Below, in pieces: positions 54,638 to 64,000 of a stretch of DNA of 64,000 nt. The notes under the pieces are model-generated. The model worked only from the letters and a program-made list of their open reading frames with translations. It searched no databases and was not told the origin of the DNA. The position numbers and the translations under genes are program-made. This DNA is from Solanum dulcamara. Lineage: Eukaryota; Streptophyta; Magnoliopsida; Solanales; Solanaceae. How positions within the stretch are numbered: position 1 is the stretch's first letter; each line of letters starts with the position of its first letter. Location of the stretch: positions 5,636,001-5,700,000 of the forward strand of contig NC_077243.1 of the NCBI RefSeq assembly GCF_947179165.1, written 5' to 3'.

Positions 54638-56035
54638 TAGTAACTGTTTCTATATTGTGCAGGGACAAACTTGACCCCAACTTATTTCTTCTTAAGTTTA
54701 TAAATTGTTTTCAGCTTATAAACTGCTTAAAATAAGTTAAGTCAGTATAAGAAGGAGAATGTAATCTGTTACTCATGTGATTATTTATCTCTATTAGTAA
54801 CTATTTCTATACTGTGCAGGGACAAACTTGACTATGGGAACTTGTACTAATACTCTCAGTTGAAGGGGTCACAAATATTGTCTCCATATCACTTTCGCTT
54901 TCATCCTTCAAATATGCACTGTCTCAATTCATTGCTAAGATTCCACGACACCATACCCAGACCTTAAGTATCATTATGGCAGCGACTAACAGAGTTCCTA
55001 AAGCATTTTGGGTAAAGTATGTCATGCAGTTTTCCTGAAATTGGACGACTGCGTTTTGGGCATATGGTAAAGGTCAAGAAGATTGCTAAGTATACAAAAG
55101 AGATACTGTCAGCTTCATTACAATTGTCTATGCTATAGCAAGGAGGCAAAAAACTAGTCTATGGGCAACTTCCTCTTAGGTTTGTACATGTGCTTTAATA
55201 TCCTTCAATAACTGAACCCATTGTCTTGATTTGATCAGTAGATATCTCAAAAACTTTTGCCTGGGGCCTCTAATATTGAAGATGTTGGTAAACATTTGCT
55301 CCGTGTAGTTCTTGTTTGATATATATATATATATATATATATATTTAATCAGATAAAACTCTTCGTAGCTTAAGGTTTCCTTGATTGTCTTTGTAGGGTA
55401 GGGATTTATTATGCTGACAACTGTAGGAATTGTGATTAATTTAGCAGAAGAGTTGATTTAGTTTCACCTATGACGAGAAAATCTTATTGTTGTGTTAAAT
55501 GGAAGAAGTATAAAGAAATGTTATCTATCTATTTAGAACGGAATTGCGCCAAGGAGGCAACCCGTACCAAATCTGTGGAGATAATGCCTATAAACGTATA
55601 GCTGAGGGATGTAAATTAAAAGTTAACTTTCTTTCTCTCTTACCTTACTGAGTTCAGTATATTCTGAATTTGATATAAACACTTATTTGCCGCTTATTAG
55701 GTATAACCTATTTGCTTAGCTTGCTGCCTTCATATTTCAGTTAGGATCTTATATGTTTGGAATTATCATTTCTAATAATTTGCTGATCTTCAGGGCCGTT
55801 GATATGGCCTAGGGACTCTCTGAACCAGATATGGAGATGCTATGTCTATGCTATATTCAGTAGCTACAAGATTAGGGCCGGCACTGCACCTGTGTCTGAT
55901 GCCATCTTTACAAAGCATAGTGATTGTACAGCCAACTGTATGTCTATTCAAGTGCAAATCGACGAGAGCTTAATTCCTCCCTTAAGGTAATATGCAATAC
56001 TGTTGAGTTTCTACAACAGTATTCCCTTAAAGCCA
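54638..56035 (+). pseudogene. Decayed block B2 with PEARLI-like exon remnant
   Basis: It aligns in patches with block B1 (25.2-26.8 and 29.9-30.3 kb). At 55860-55980 it reads SYKIRAGTAPVSDAIFTKHS and DCTANC, which corresponds to the [26 protein letters not shown] segment of exon 18. No complete frame remains. It holds an (AT)n tract at 55319-55344. Confidence 0.5.
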
Positions 56036-56379
56036 ATGTATAACCAGTGTTATCAAAGGCGCGCTTGGGCCCTGAAGTGAGGCTCAAAATGTGTTGAGCG
56101 CTTCACCTCGCTTAGTGTGTGCTTCAGTGTCGTCATCAAGGTTCTAAGACATACTTTTCCTCGCCGATGAACATCTTCTGAAGAGACGACACTAAACAAT
56201 TGTTATTTCACTTTATCATAATTATTTTTCAATTTCTTGGTTCATATATTTGTCATTCATGCTTATAAATTATTAATCTTGGACTAAACATATATATTTG
56301 TATTTTTTTCTCCCTTTGCTCCTCTTTTCATTAAATCCCACACTTTTATTTGTGTTTTGCGCTTAAAGCCCCAAGGGAC
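56036..56379. other. Unassigned repeat-like stretch
   Basis: It starts GTGTTATCAAAGGCGCGCTT and ends GCGCTTAAAGCCCCAAGGGA. Such 'GGCGCGCTT / GCGCTTAAAGCCCC' sequence looks like a dispersed repeat, but I cannot classify it. Confidence 0.35.
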
Positions 56380-58330
56380 TGATAAGCCATGTATATTCCA
56401 TATTTATTCAAGGAGGAAGAGGCAAAGAAATGTAGAAGATCTGGAGGATTGAGCAGTTTCTAATAAGTTACTGGAAGTTATCTGCTAGGCAGTTTCTTAC
56501 AGTTACCAGAAGTCATTTGTTCTTATCATAAATGTTGTTAAGTATTTATGGATCATCCTATTATATATATAAGTCATCTTAGTAATATGGATCATCCTAT
56601 TATATATATAAGGCATCTTAGTAATATAGAGAGTAGTAGTAATCATCTATTATATGTAGACAGATTGTTCTAAGAGATATGAGATGCTTATGTCCTTCTA
56701 TTATTAGTATAACTTCTATCTATTGATCCATTTTCTGAACCACTGTTTCTATTATTGGTATCAGAGCAGTAAGATCTGCCATGGTTAACACACGGACCAA
56801 CGCTTCCCACAGTGAACCCATCATGTCGAATCATGATCAGATCGGCCAACAATTGACCACTATAGCAGCAAAATTGGAAGTCATAGACGCTTTGGCTGCT
56901 GATGTGGCAGCATTAAAAGCACTAAATAGTAGGAATCATCAAGGAAAATCTAAAGTTTTATTAGAGGAGGGCGAGGTTGATAGCACTTGGAGGCATCAAG
57001 AAACTTCTCGGCATTCGCACACAAAGACGGAGTTTCCTAAGTATGAGGGAGGAAATCCTCGAGGGTGGATCGAGGGTGGATTCTGAAAGCAGAGAAGTAT
57101 TTTCAATTTTATCAAACACCTGATGATTGTAAGGTTGTCTTTGGATACATTGGATCTTTTTTCTTGGATCAACAATGAAAGAACCATTTATTACTGGGAT
57201 GAGTTGGTGAATGTGCTGCAAGAAAATTACAGATCTGCTGAGTTTCAAAATCCAGATGAACATTTGTGTAGCATCCAATAGACTGGATCAGTGTTCGAAT
57301 ATAGGCAGGAATTTGCAAATCGAGCATCGCCTGTGCAAAATTGGCCAGAGCACTGTTTGCTTGGAGTTTTCCTTAGTGCTTTTTGGTAGGAGCTCTTTCG
57401 CCTCAATAATACTCATCTTCGCAAGGGCACGTCCTATCATCCTCAATCTGATGGCCAAACAGAGGCTGTTAAGTGTTGTTTAGAGGCATACTTGCGCTGA
57501 TTTGCTCACACCAAAGGGATATTAAATGAATGGAATTGGAATATGGCTCGGGAGTTCCTCTATTCAATCCTTTTCCTTCTTCTTGTTGCTGGATATCTTG
57601 GCTCTATTTCATTATATTCCATCCATATCCCAATTCCATTCATTTAATATCCCTTTGGTGTCATTGACATAACAGATGTCGTGATAAAGTGGAAAACAAC
57701 CGAGATGTATGATGAATCCATCCTATCTTCCATGTTTCTCTCTTAAGGCCTGCGCTTGGTTCTGACATTCCTTCCCAGACGCCGGAACTACCATTAAATA
57801 ATGAGGGCGAGTTCATTCTTTCACCTTCACATGTTTTAGATCATCGTTGGATACCACCAACGGCCAAACCTCAACTTGAGTTGTTGATTCAATGGGTTGG
57901 TCGACCTCTCGAAGAAGCTAGCTGGAAAAAGTATGAATTGTTAGCTACTCAATTTTCAGATTTTCTCCTTGAGGACAAGTCGTCTTTCCAGGAAGGGTGC
58001 ACTCATAAGCCACGTATATTCTATCTATTGATCCATTAATAATAGAAACAGCGGTTCAGAAAATGGATCAATAGATAGAAGTTATACTAATAATAGAGAG
58101 ACATAAGCATCTCATATCTCTTAGAACAATCTGTCTACATATAATAGGATGATCCATAACTACTTAACAACATTTATGATAAGAACAAATAACTTCTGGT
58201 AACTGTAAGAAACTGCCTAGCAGATAACTTCTAGTAACTTGTTAGAAACTGCTCAATCCTCCAGATCTTCTGCATTTCTTTGCCTCCTCCTTCTTGAATA
58301 AGTATGGAATATACGTGGCTTATCAAGGAC
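56380..58330 (+). mobile_element. Rearranged Ty3/Gypsy retrotransposon relic
   Basis: A 5' LTR (about 56380-56755, starting TGATAAGCC) is followed by the primer site TGGTATCAGAGC at 56756-56767 (initiator tRNA-Met type). The gag frame from 56781 (MVNTRTNASHSEPIMSNHDQ ... TEFPKYEGGNPRGWI) breaks near 57080. A short integrase remnant (SYHPQSDGQTEAV in a shifted frame, about 57430-57475) and a chromodomain-like tail (WVGRPLEEASWKKYELL, about 57890) follow. The right LTR at about 58015-58325 is inverted relative to the left one. Protease and reverse transcriptase are missing. Confidence 0.78.
57508..57663. repeat. 38-bp inverted repeat inside the Gypsy relic
   Basis: CACCAAAGGGATATTAAATG... at about 57508-57546 pairs with ...CATTTAATATCCCTTTGGTG at about 57626-57663 across a spacer of about 80 bp, with one mismatch in the part read. 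Confidence 0.8.
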
Positions 58331-58489
58331 CTTAGAGTTTTTTTGCTTTTGATAACACTGTGTATAACACGATCTAGGATGCAGAGTCTGCCATTCTTGA
58401 GATATCAAGGAAGCATAGGATGATAACAACACGATCATTGAGTGTGAAGCTGCTAAGGAGATGAAAACACTGTTTACAAGAATGGCAAC

Positions 58490-59629
58490 TTGTGTGTACT
58501 GCACGTGAGTAATATATTTGCAATTTTTGTCAGTAAGATTATTATATGCATGTCTTAAATTTGTATATTTATACATGCTCCAAACTCAAAGCAGTGAATT
58601 TTGGTTAAACCAGCCTAACTAGATTTGTCTCTGAACAGGACCCGAGACTTTGTTCCTTAACCTCTTTAGACCTTTTAATACGTGGGACCCCATAGGTTCT
58701 TGGTGGCAACAGATTTTATTTATTCAGTTTTTCCTTTCCTGTTATGTTTTTAGAAAAACAAATCTGTATTTCTTTTTTGAGAAGGAAAAAAGAAGAAGAA
58801 ATAAAGATTTGTATACTCGGATATTATTTCAGTAGGCTGAAACAGTTTTGAGTGTCATGGACCAACATTGCATTCCACTACATAATCTATTGCAAGACCA
58901 GCTGCAATTTATTTCTATTTCTGATACCCGAGATAGATTACAATACCAAGTATAATTTTCTTCTTTGATTACTTCCCTATTATATCCTAAAGTTGATATA
59001 GTTACTAGCATAAACATTACTCATCCGAGTTTCAACATAAAAATGAATAAAGTCCGATACTGAGAGCTTCTTATTGTTATTATCATCTTTATATTTCTTT
59101 TGATCTTTAGATGTTGGCGATATTGTTCATAGCAGAAACACACAAAAAGGGCAGAGAAGAAGTGAATCTGTATAGATTACTGTAATCTAAGCAGGGCATT
59201 TATTAGTATACCCTTTTTGGCAAATTCCTTTAATTGAAACACATTTTTAAGAGGGCAAACCTGAAAATTCACGCAGTTATGGCAACCTCAGTCCTACTCA
59301 CACACATTGAAAATTGTTCCTTAACAGCACAAAAAGTTAATTTGGTTTTGAAACGCTGGCGATATAGTTTGTGGGTTTTGAAAGACTCATTGACAGAGTG
59401 CGCTGCCTGTGCTGCATGCGCTCCATTTTTCATATAACCCCTCTTTTTTTATCTCTGTCTCTCTCTTACTTGTCCTTTGTAAACTAGTACTGGTGTTACC
59501 TTTTAGGTCTTTCTGCACTTCCGTTTTTCCCTTTGCTCTCTGGTGATTTCTTTTGGGTTTTTGAGATTTAAAACCTGGTTTCAAAATTGTGGTTCTCTTC
59601 TTGTTCTTTGTGTGCTGTGAAAAAAGGAA
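58490..59629 (+). promoter_or_regulatory. Upstream region of copy 3
   Basis: Aligns along its length with the upstream region of copy 2, including the extra block of about 450 bp that copy 1 lacks, so copies 2 and 3 are closer to each other here. It probably includes promoter and 5' UTR. Confidence 0.5.
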
Positions 59630-60772
59630 ATGGTTTCCCTGGCTCGTGCTTCTGTTTCTGAGGAGGAATGCAACAAAAGACTTCTTGACGTTGGGAATGA
59701 GCTGCTTCAGCAGCCCCCATCTTCTAAAGAGGAGCTTCTGGAGAAACTTGATGTGAGAGCCTTTTCTTTTCTTTCCTCAATGTCATAAGCGAAAAGTACA
59801 TAACGATCAGGGGGCCTCAATTTAACTATGGGATTCTGAAACTAGTCTTTTTCACTCTGCACAACAATCATTTTGGTCTCTAAAAGTGTTCAGTGTGTCA
59901 TTGTGAATAGCAAACTGCAGCAGAAGTTTAGATGAGAAAGTAAACCTAGAAAGCATGCATGGTGTAGTGATAGAATTCTAAAAACTTAATCTCAGTATTT
60001 ATTTCATAACACCTTTCTATGCTCGAAAATTTGGCAGGGGGAAGCAACTGATGATCCGACTCCTCCAACAATGTAAGTTATTTATATCGCATTTAGACCC
60101 CCTTTGCATAATAATGAATGTAATTCGAGCTGAACGAAGTTTTTTTTTTGTAGGATCATGCAACATAATACAACTCCAAAAGGAGTGCACGAAAATGAAA
60201 GGGTCATGGTTGATGTGCATGGCTATAGAGTAAAAGTGAGCAGTGGTCCCATACTCGCTGCCTTTTTTGCCACGTATGGTGACATTGTAGTCAACTGTCA
60301 CTATAAATCACTGGCATCCAGAGCTTCCCGTCTTGATCTAGTTTGTGATATTGTAAGGAAGCTGCAAACCGGTGATGTTAGCTCTTCTTCCATCAAATAT
60401 ATGAAATCTCTTGTCTCTGCTGCTGCGGATGTCAAGCTTGAAGTAACTTGGCTGCAGCAGTATCTGGATGAGATTTCAGAAGTGGAAGATATGGAGAAAA
60501 AGTTTTCCGATCTGATGGAGTTGAGCAAGACTACCATGCTTGTGTCTATAGCAGCTAAAAAGGACTTGGTAGAAAGGAATAGGAAGGTCTTAGCAGCAGA
60601 GGAACGGCTCAAAAAGGCTGAAAAGCGCTTGCAAGAGGTCCGAAGCCGAGCAGGAGAGGTGGAAAGGTCTGTCAAAGTATTTGAAACAGTGCGTGAAAAA
60701 GTTCAGCAGGACATCAAGGAGGTTGAGGATCAAGCACAGTATCAGCTGAGTAGGTTGAATGAGCTTCTGTAG
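59630..60772 (+). CDS. PDS5-like copy 3: short protein joining exon 1 to PEARLI-like C-terminus
   Basis: Exons 59630-59752, 60038-60072 and 60154-60772 give 258 residues plus stop with consistent phases (GTGAGA and GTAAGT donors, GGCAG and GTAG acceptors). Residues 1-41 match the PDS5 leader ([20 protein letters not shown]...). Residues 42-53 match exon 17. Residues 54-258 are the PEARLI-4-like domain ([20 protein letters not shown]) and coiled coil ([20 protein letters not shown]). The intron is a fusion of intron 1 and intron 16 sequence, so everything between was deleted. HEAT, linker and Tudor parts are missing. With no stop or frameshift, the gene may be active. Function unknown. Confidence 0.75.
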
Positions 60773-61180
60773 CCCGAAGCTGTTTTAGCCTTAACACTTT
60801 TCCTGAACACTATTGCCGAGTAAATCTAAAATATGTGTTAAATCAACTTTTTAAATTTGGTTTCTGGAATGGTGTATATACAAAGTAAGTCTGTACCGTG
60901 TGGATATCAATATTGTGGAGCAACACATTGATTTCTCAGTAAAATGAGTTCATCAACATTCTTTTTACCAGCACATTATGTTTTTGTTGACGATCCTCTT
61001 CTCCAACGATATTTAGGATTCCTCGAACAATGTGTCTTGAGTGAATTGAAATACACGTAAATTGCATAGCGTTACACATAAAATCGTTTGAACACATTCA
61101 TCACTAGAAATTTTTCTACATCAATGCGAGTTAACCTGGTAGAATTTTTTTTATATCTATATAAAAAGGCAAAAAATAGA
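60773..61180. other. 3' flank of copy 3
   Basis: No gene or repeat recognised. Confidence 0.5.
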
Positions 61181-61184
61181 TAAA

Positions 61185-61760
61185 TAAAAGGGATAATTAT
61201 TGTTATATCCCAAAAAAGAAAACTATTTACCATTGGATACCCATTACTTTCATACACTTTATTTTTAATTATTTCGCGCATTTGATACCATGAGAGTATA
61301 TTATATATTCTGATGGTATCAAGCAGTTTTGTTGAAGCACTGTCTTTTTCTTCTTGATACCATTAGAGTATATATACTCTGATGGTATCAAGAAGAAACT
61401 ACTTGATAAATTGTTTGATATCATCAGAGTATAATATACTCTGATGATATCAAAGAGGAACAAAGAAAGTGACACTGGCATAAATACACGTTTGATACCA
61501 TGAGAGTATATATATATATTCTGATGGTATCAAGAAGAAAGAGACAGTACTTCAGTCAAACTGCTTGATATTATACTCTGATGGTATATGGTGATGTCAG
61601 CATAACGTGATGCGCGAAATTAAAAGGGAAAAAGTGGGTAAGAGGGTAAATAGTTTGGTTCATTAGTCTATTAAGGATAAATAATTTGGGTTGGGTCCAA
61701 TTCGGATAAATAATTTCACAATTAGTCTATTAGGTGTAATTTTTCCTAAATAAAATGTAT
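61185..61760. repeat. Repeat with a cluster of five palindromes
   Basis: Near-perfect palindromes of the form TTGATACCAT-AGAGTATA / TATACTCTGATGGTATCAA lie at 61281-61322, 61350-61395, 61414-61454 and 61491-61533, with a partial one at about 61564-61588. The surrounding sequence (GGGATAATTATTGTTATATC ... AATTTTTCCTAAATAA) may be a MITE that carries them. Confidence 0.8.
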
Positions 61761-61859
61761 ACGGGTAATTATTGGATGACTTAAAAATTTGAAAAAATAT
61801 ATCTTTGTTAAGAATTAATGGACATCATTTTCTCCCCTTTACTTTTCCCCTACCCCCTT

Positions 61860-64000
61860 TTTTTTTGTCAATTGTGGCAACTAATCTTTGCCTATAAATT
61901 GTCAGATTTGACAATGAAAATGTTCACAATTCTCTCAAACTCTCTCCGCTTTGTTTTTTTCCCTTAGTCTTTTGTTTACTTTTCTTATAATTTTATTATT
62001 TTATAACACGTCATCAGCGCGAAGCTCTAATTTTCTTCAGAAAAATTAACTTCTATATCAGGTATATCTACTGAAGAAATTTTATTTTAGTTGTCCTTGT
62101 TATTTCTAAATTAATTTCTATATCAGTTGTCATCATGTCAAATTTATCAAAACTTGAGTTTGTGGCACTTGACATTTTCGAAAAAAATTATTTATCATGG
62201 ATCTTTGATGCTGAAATTTACCTTGACACTAAAGGTCTTGGTGATACTATTAAACAAGAAAATAAAGCATCAAGCCAAGATAAAGCAAAGGTCATGATTT
62301 TTCTCCGTCATCATATTCATGAAAGATTAAAAACTGAATATTTAACTGTGAAAGACCCCCTTGAATTATGGACTAATTTGAAGGATCGATATCACCACCT
62401 TAAACTTACGGTGTTACCAAAAGCCCGATATGACTGGATACACCTTCGATTTCAAAATTTTAAAACTGTGACAGAGTATAATTTTGTTATCCACAAGGTA
62501 AGTTTCATATTAAAATTATGTGTAGATACTATCACTGATGATGACTTACTTGAGAAAATTATTTCCACTTTTCACGCTTCAAATGTGTTGCTACAACAAC
62601 AATATCGTGAAAAGGGGTTTAAGAAGTATTCTGAATTAATTACATGCCTACTTGTGGCTGAGCAAAATAATACTTTGCTGATAAAAAATTATGAAGCCCG
62701 TCCTACTGGGTCTGCTCCATTCTCTGAAGCGAATGTTGTAACAGCAAATAATCAGTCTGAATCAAGACGAAATAATTATCCCGGCTGCGACTGTGGTCGT
62801 GGGTCATGGACGTGGGCGAGGCCATAGAAGAGGATGAAACAATTATCGTCATCATGATGGAAATAAACATGAGAACAATAAAGTTCCTCAAAATAATTCT
62901 TCTAGAGGTAAATCCAATATTTACCACTGGTGTGGTATGAAGGGTCATTGGGCACGTGAATGTCGTACGCCCGATCATTTTGTGAAAATTTATCAATCTT
63001 CTCTCAAAAGAAGAGATAATAATGTAGAGGCACACTTGAATTTTTGGAATGATGATAATGAAGCAACTCCATCAAATAAATATGAAGATATTGAGGCGAA
63101 CCTTCCTTATAAAGATGATGCTTTCGAAGATCTACCAAATATTACTTATTGGGAAGCTGAAGATTTTATGAATGTTGATTGAAGATTTTAATCATCTAGC
63201 TAGAGATAAAAATAGTTATTATTTTTTTATTATGTTTGATATTATGTTGTCCTTCGTAAAATATTTCTTAAGGCAGTACAGTTTCTTAAAGTTTCTTATG
63301 ATATTAGTTTTTCATGTTCTTAGAATGTATCTTTTATTTATGAAGAATATGGAAATTCCAGTCATCAATTGGATACAAAAATAATTATGATGATATATGT
63401 CTTATTGATAGTGTCACGACACACACTATTTTAAGAGATAAAAAATGTTTCTCTTATTTGATTATGAAAGAAGCTAATGTTAAAACAATATCTGATAGTA
63501 CAAGATAAATTGAAAGATCCAGAAAAGCTAAAGTTGTACTTGTCGGAGGAATAAATTTAAGAATTAATGAAGCATTATATTGTAGTAAATCTCAAAGAAA
63601 CTTATTAAGTTTCAAAGACATTCGTCAAAATGGTTATCATATTAAGACTACAAATGATGAAAAAATGAATATTTTTACATTACTACAATGACGTCGGGCA
63701 AAAAGTTTATACTTGAAAAGTTATCCGCTCTTTCATCTGGCTTATATTTCACAAATATTAGCATGGTTGAAACACATGTCATAGTTTGGTTTACTAACTC
63801 AAATAATTTTATTTGGCATGATCGATTGGGCCATACCGATTCTAATATGATGTGCAAAATAATTGAGAGATCATATGGGCACTCTTTGAAGAACCAAAAG
63901 ATTCTTCAATTTAAAGAATTCTCTTGTGCTGCATGTCCTCAAGGCAAATTGATTACTAGACCATCAGTAATCAAAGTGGAAAATGAATCTCCAGCATTTC
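61860..64000 (+). mobile_element. Ty1/copia retrotransposon relic, cut by the window end
   Basis: Gag begins at 62135 (MSNLSKLEFVALDIFEKNYL, then NLKDRYHHLKLTVLPKARYD), with a frame shift near 62785 and a TGA near 62835. The zinc knuckle reads YHWCGMKGHWAREC, so the first Cys of CCHC is Tyr. A protease-like DSVTT begins at 63407, followed by a stop at 63506-63508. The Gag-pre-integrase block (NNFIWHDRLGHTDSNMMCKI, then CAACPQGKL) runs to the window edge. Several breaks show that it is inactive. The 5' LTR is probably within 61.7-62.0 kb but its ends are unclear. Confidence 0.85.
61893..61899 (+). promoter_or_regulatory. Possible TATA box of the copia LTR
   Basis: TATAAAT about 240 bp before the gag start, in a position that fits an LTR promoter. 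The LTR ends were not defined. Confidence 0.35.

Overview
The window is nuclear DNA of a flowering plant, most likely a member of the Solanaceae. The genes have many exons with GT-AG introns, the DNA is AT-rich, and the repeats (RTE LINEs with (GTT)n tails, L1-type LINEs, a tRNA-derived SINE, LTR-like repeats starting TGTCATGATCC, small TIR elements) are of types common in that family. I cannot name the species. There are no bacterial features, tRNA genes, rRNA genes or CRISPR arrays.

The backbone is a direct tandem family of three PDS5-like genes on the + strand. Copy 1 (1276-23088) can be assembled by eye into 18 exons with one open frame of 1050 codons. It has a PDS5/HEAT-type N-terminus, a charged linker, four tandem copies of a 93-nt exon, a Tudor domain, and a C-terminal domain with coiled coil that resembles PEARLI-4 (phospholipase-like) proteins. 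Copy 2 (32130-50837) keeps the upstream region and exon 1. Its exons 2 and 3 have been replaced by a tandem array of seven large inverted repeats, and its later exons carry a lost splice donor and nonsense codons, so it is a pseudogene as a protein gene. Copy 3 (59630-60772) is a short derivative joining exon 1 directly to the last two exons, with an intact 258-codon frame.

The most striking structure is the array at about 33.4-46.2 kb. It has seven units with a period of 1939 bp. Each unit holds two arms of about 467 bp, head to head, derived from exons 2-3 of this gene family, around a loop of about 24 bp. It lies downstream of a conserved promoter-like region and exon 1. A transcript would fold into long hairpins that match copy 1, so this is a candidate endogenous hairpin-siRNA locus acting on its own paralogue. 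That role is inference; the structure is read directly.

Mobile elements fill the rest. A minus-strand L1 LINE with a 19-bp target duplication sits in intron 11. Intron 15 holds nested LINE fragments, a small TIR element and an LTR-like repeat. An RTE LINE lies at 26.8-29.9 kb, a rearranged Gypsy relic at 56.4-58.3 kb and a Ty1/copia relic at 61.9 kb to the window end. Two decayed related blocks (25.2-30.7 kb and 54.6-56.0 kb) precede copies 2 and 3 and hold remnants of the PEARLI-like exon, which suggests that the family grew by segmental duplication.
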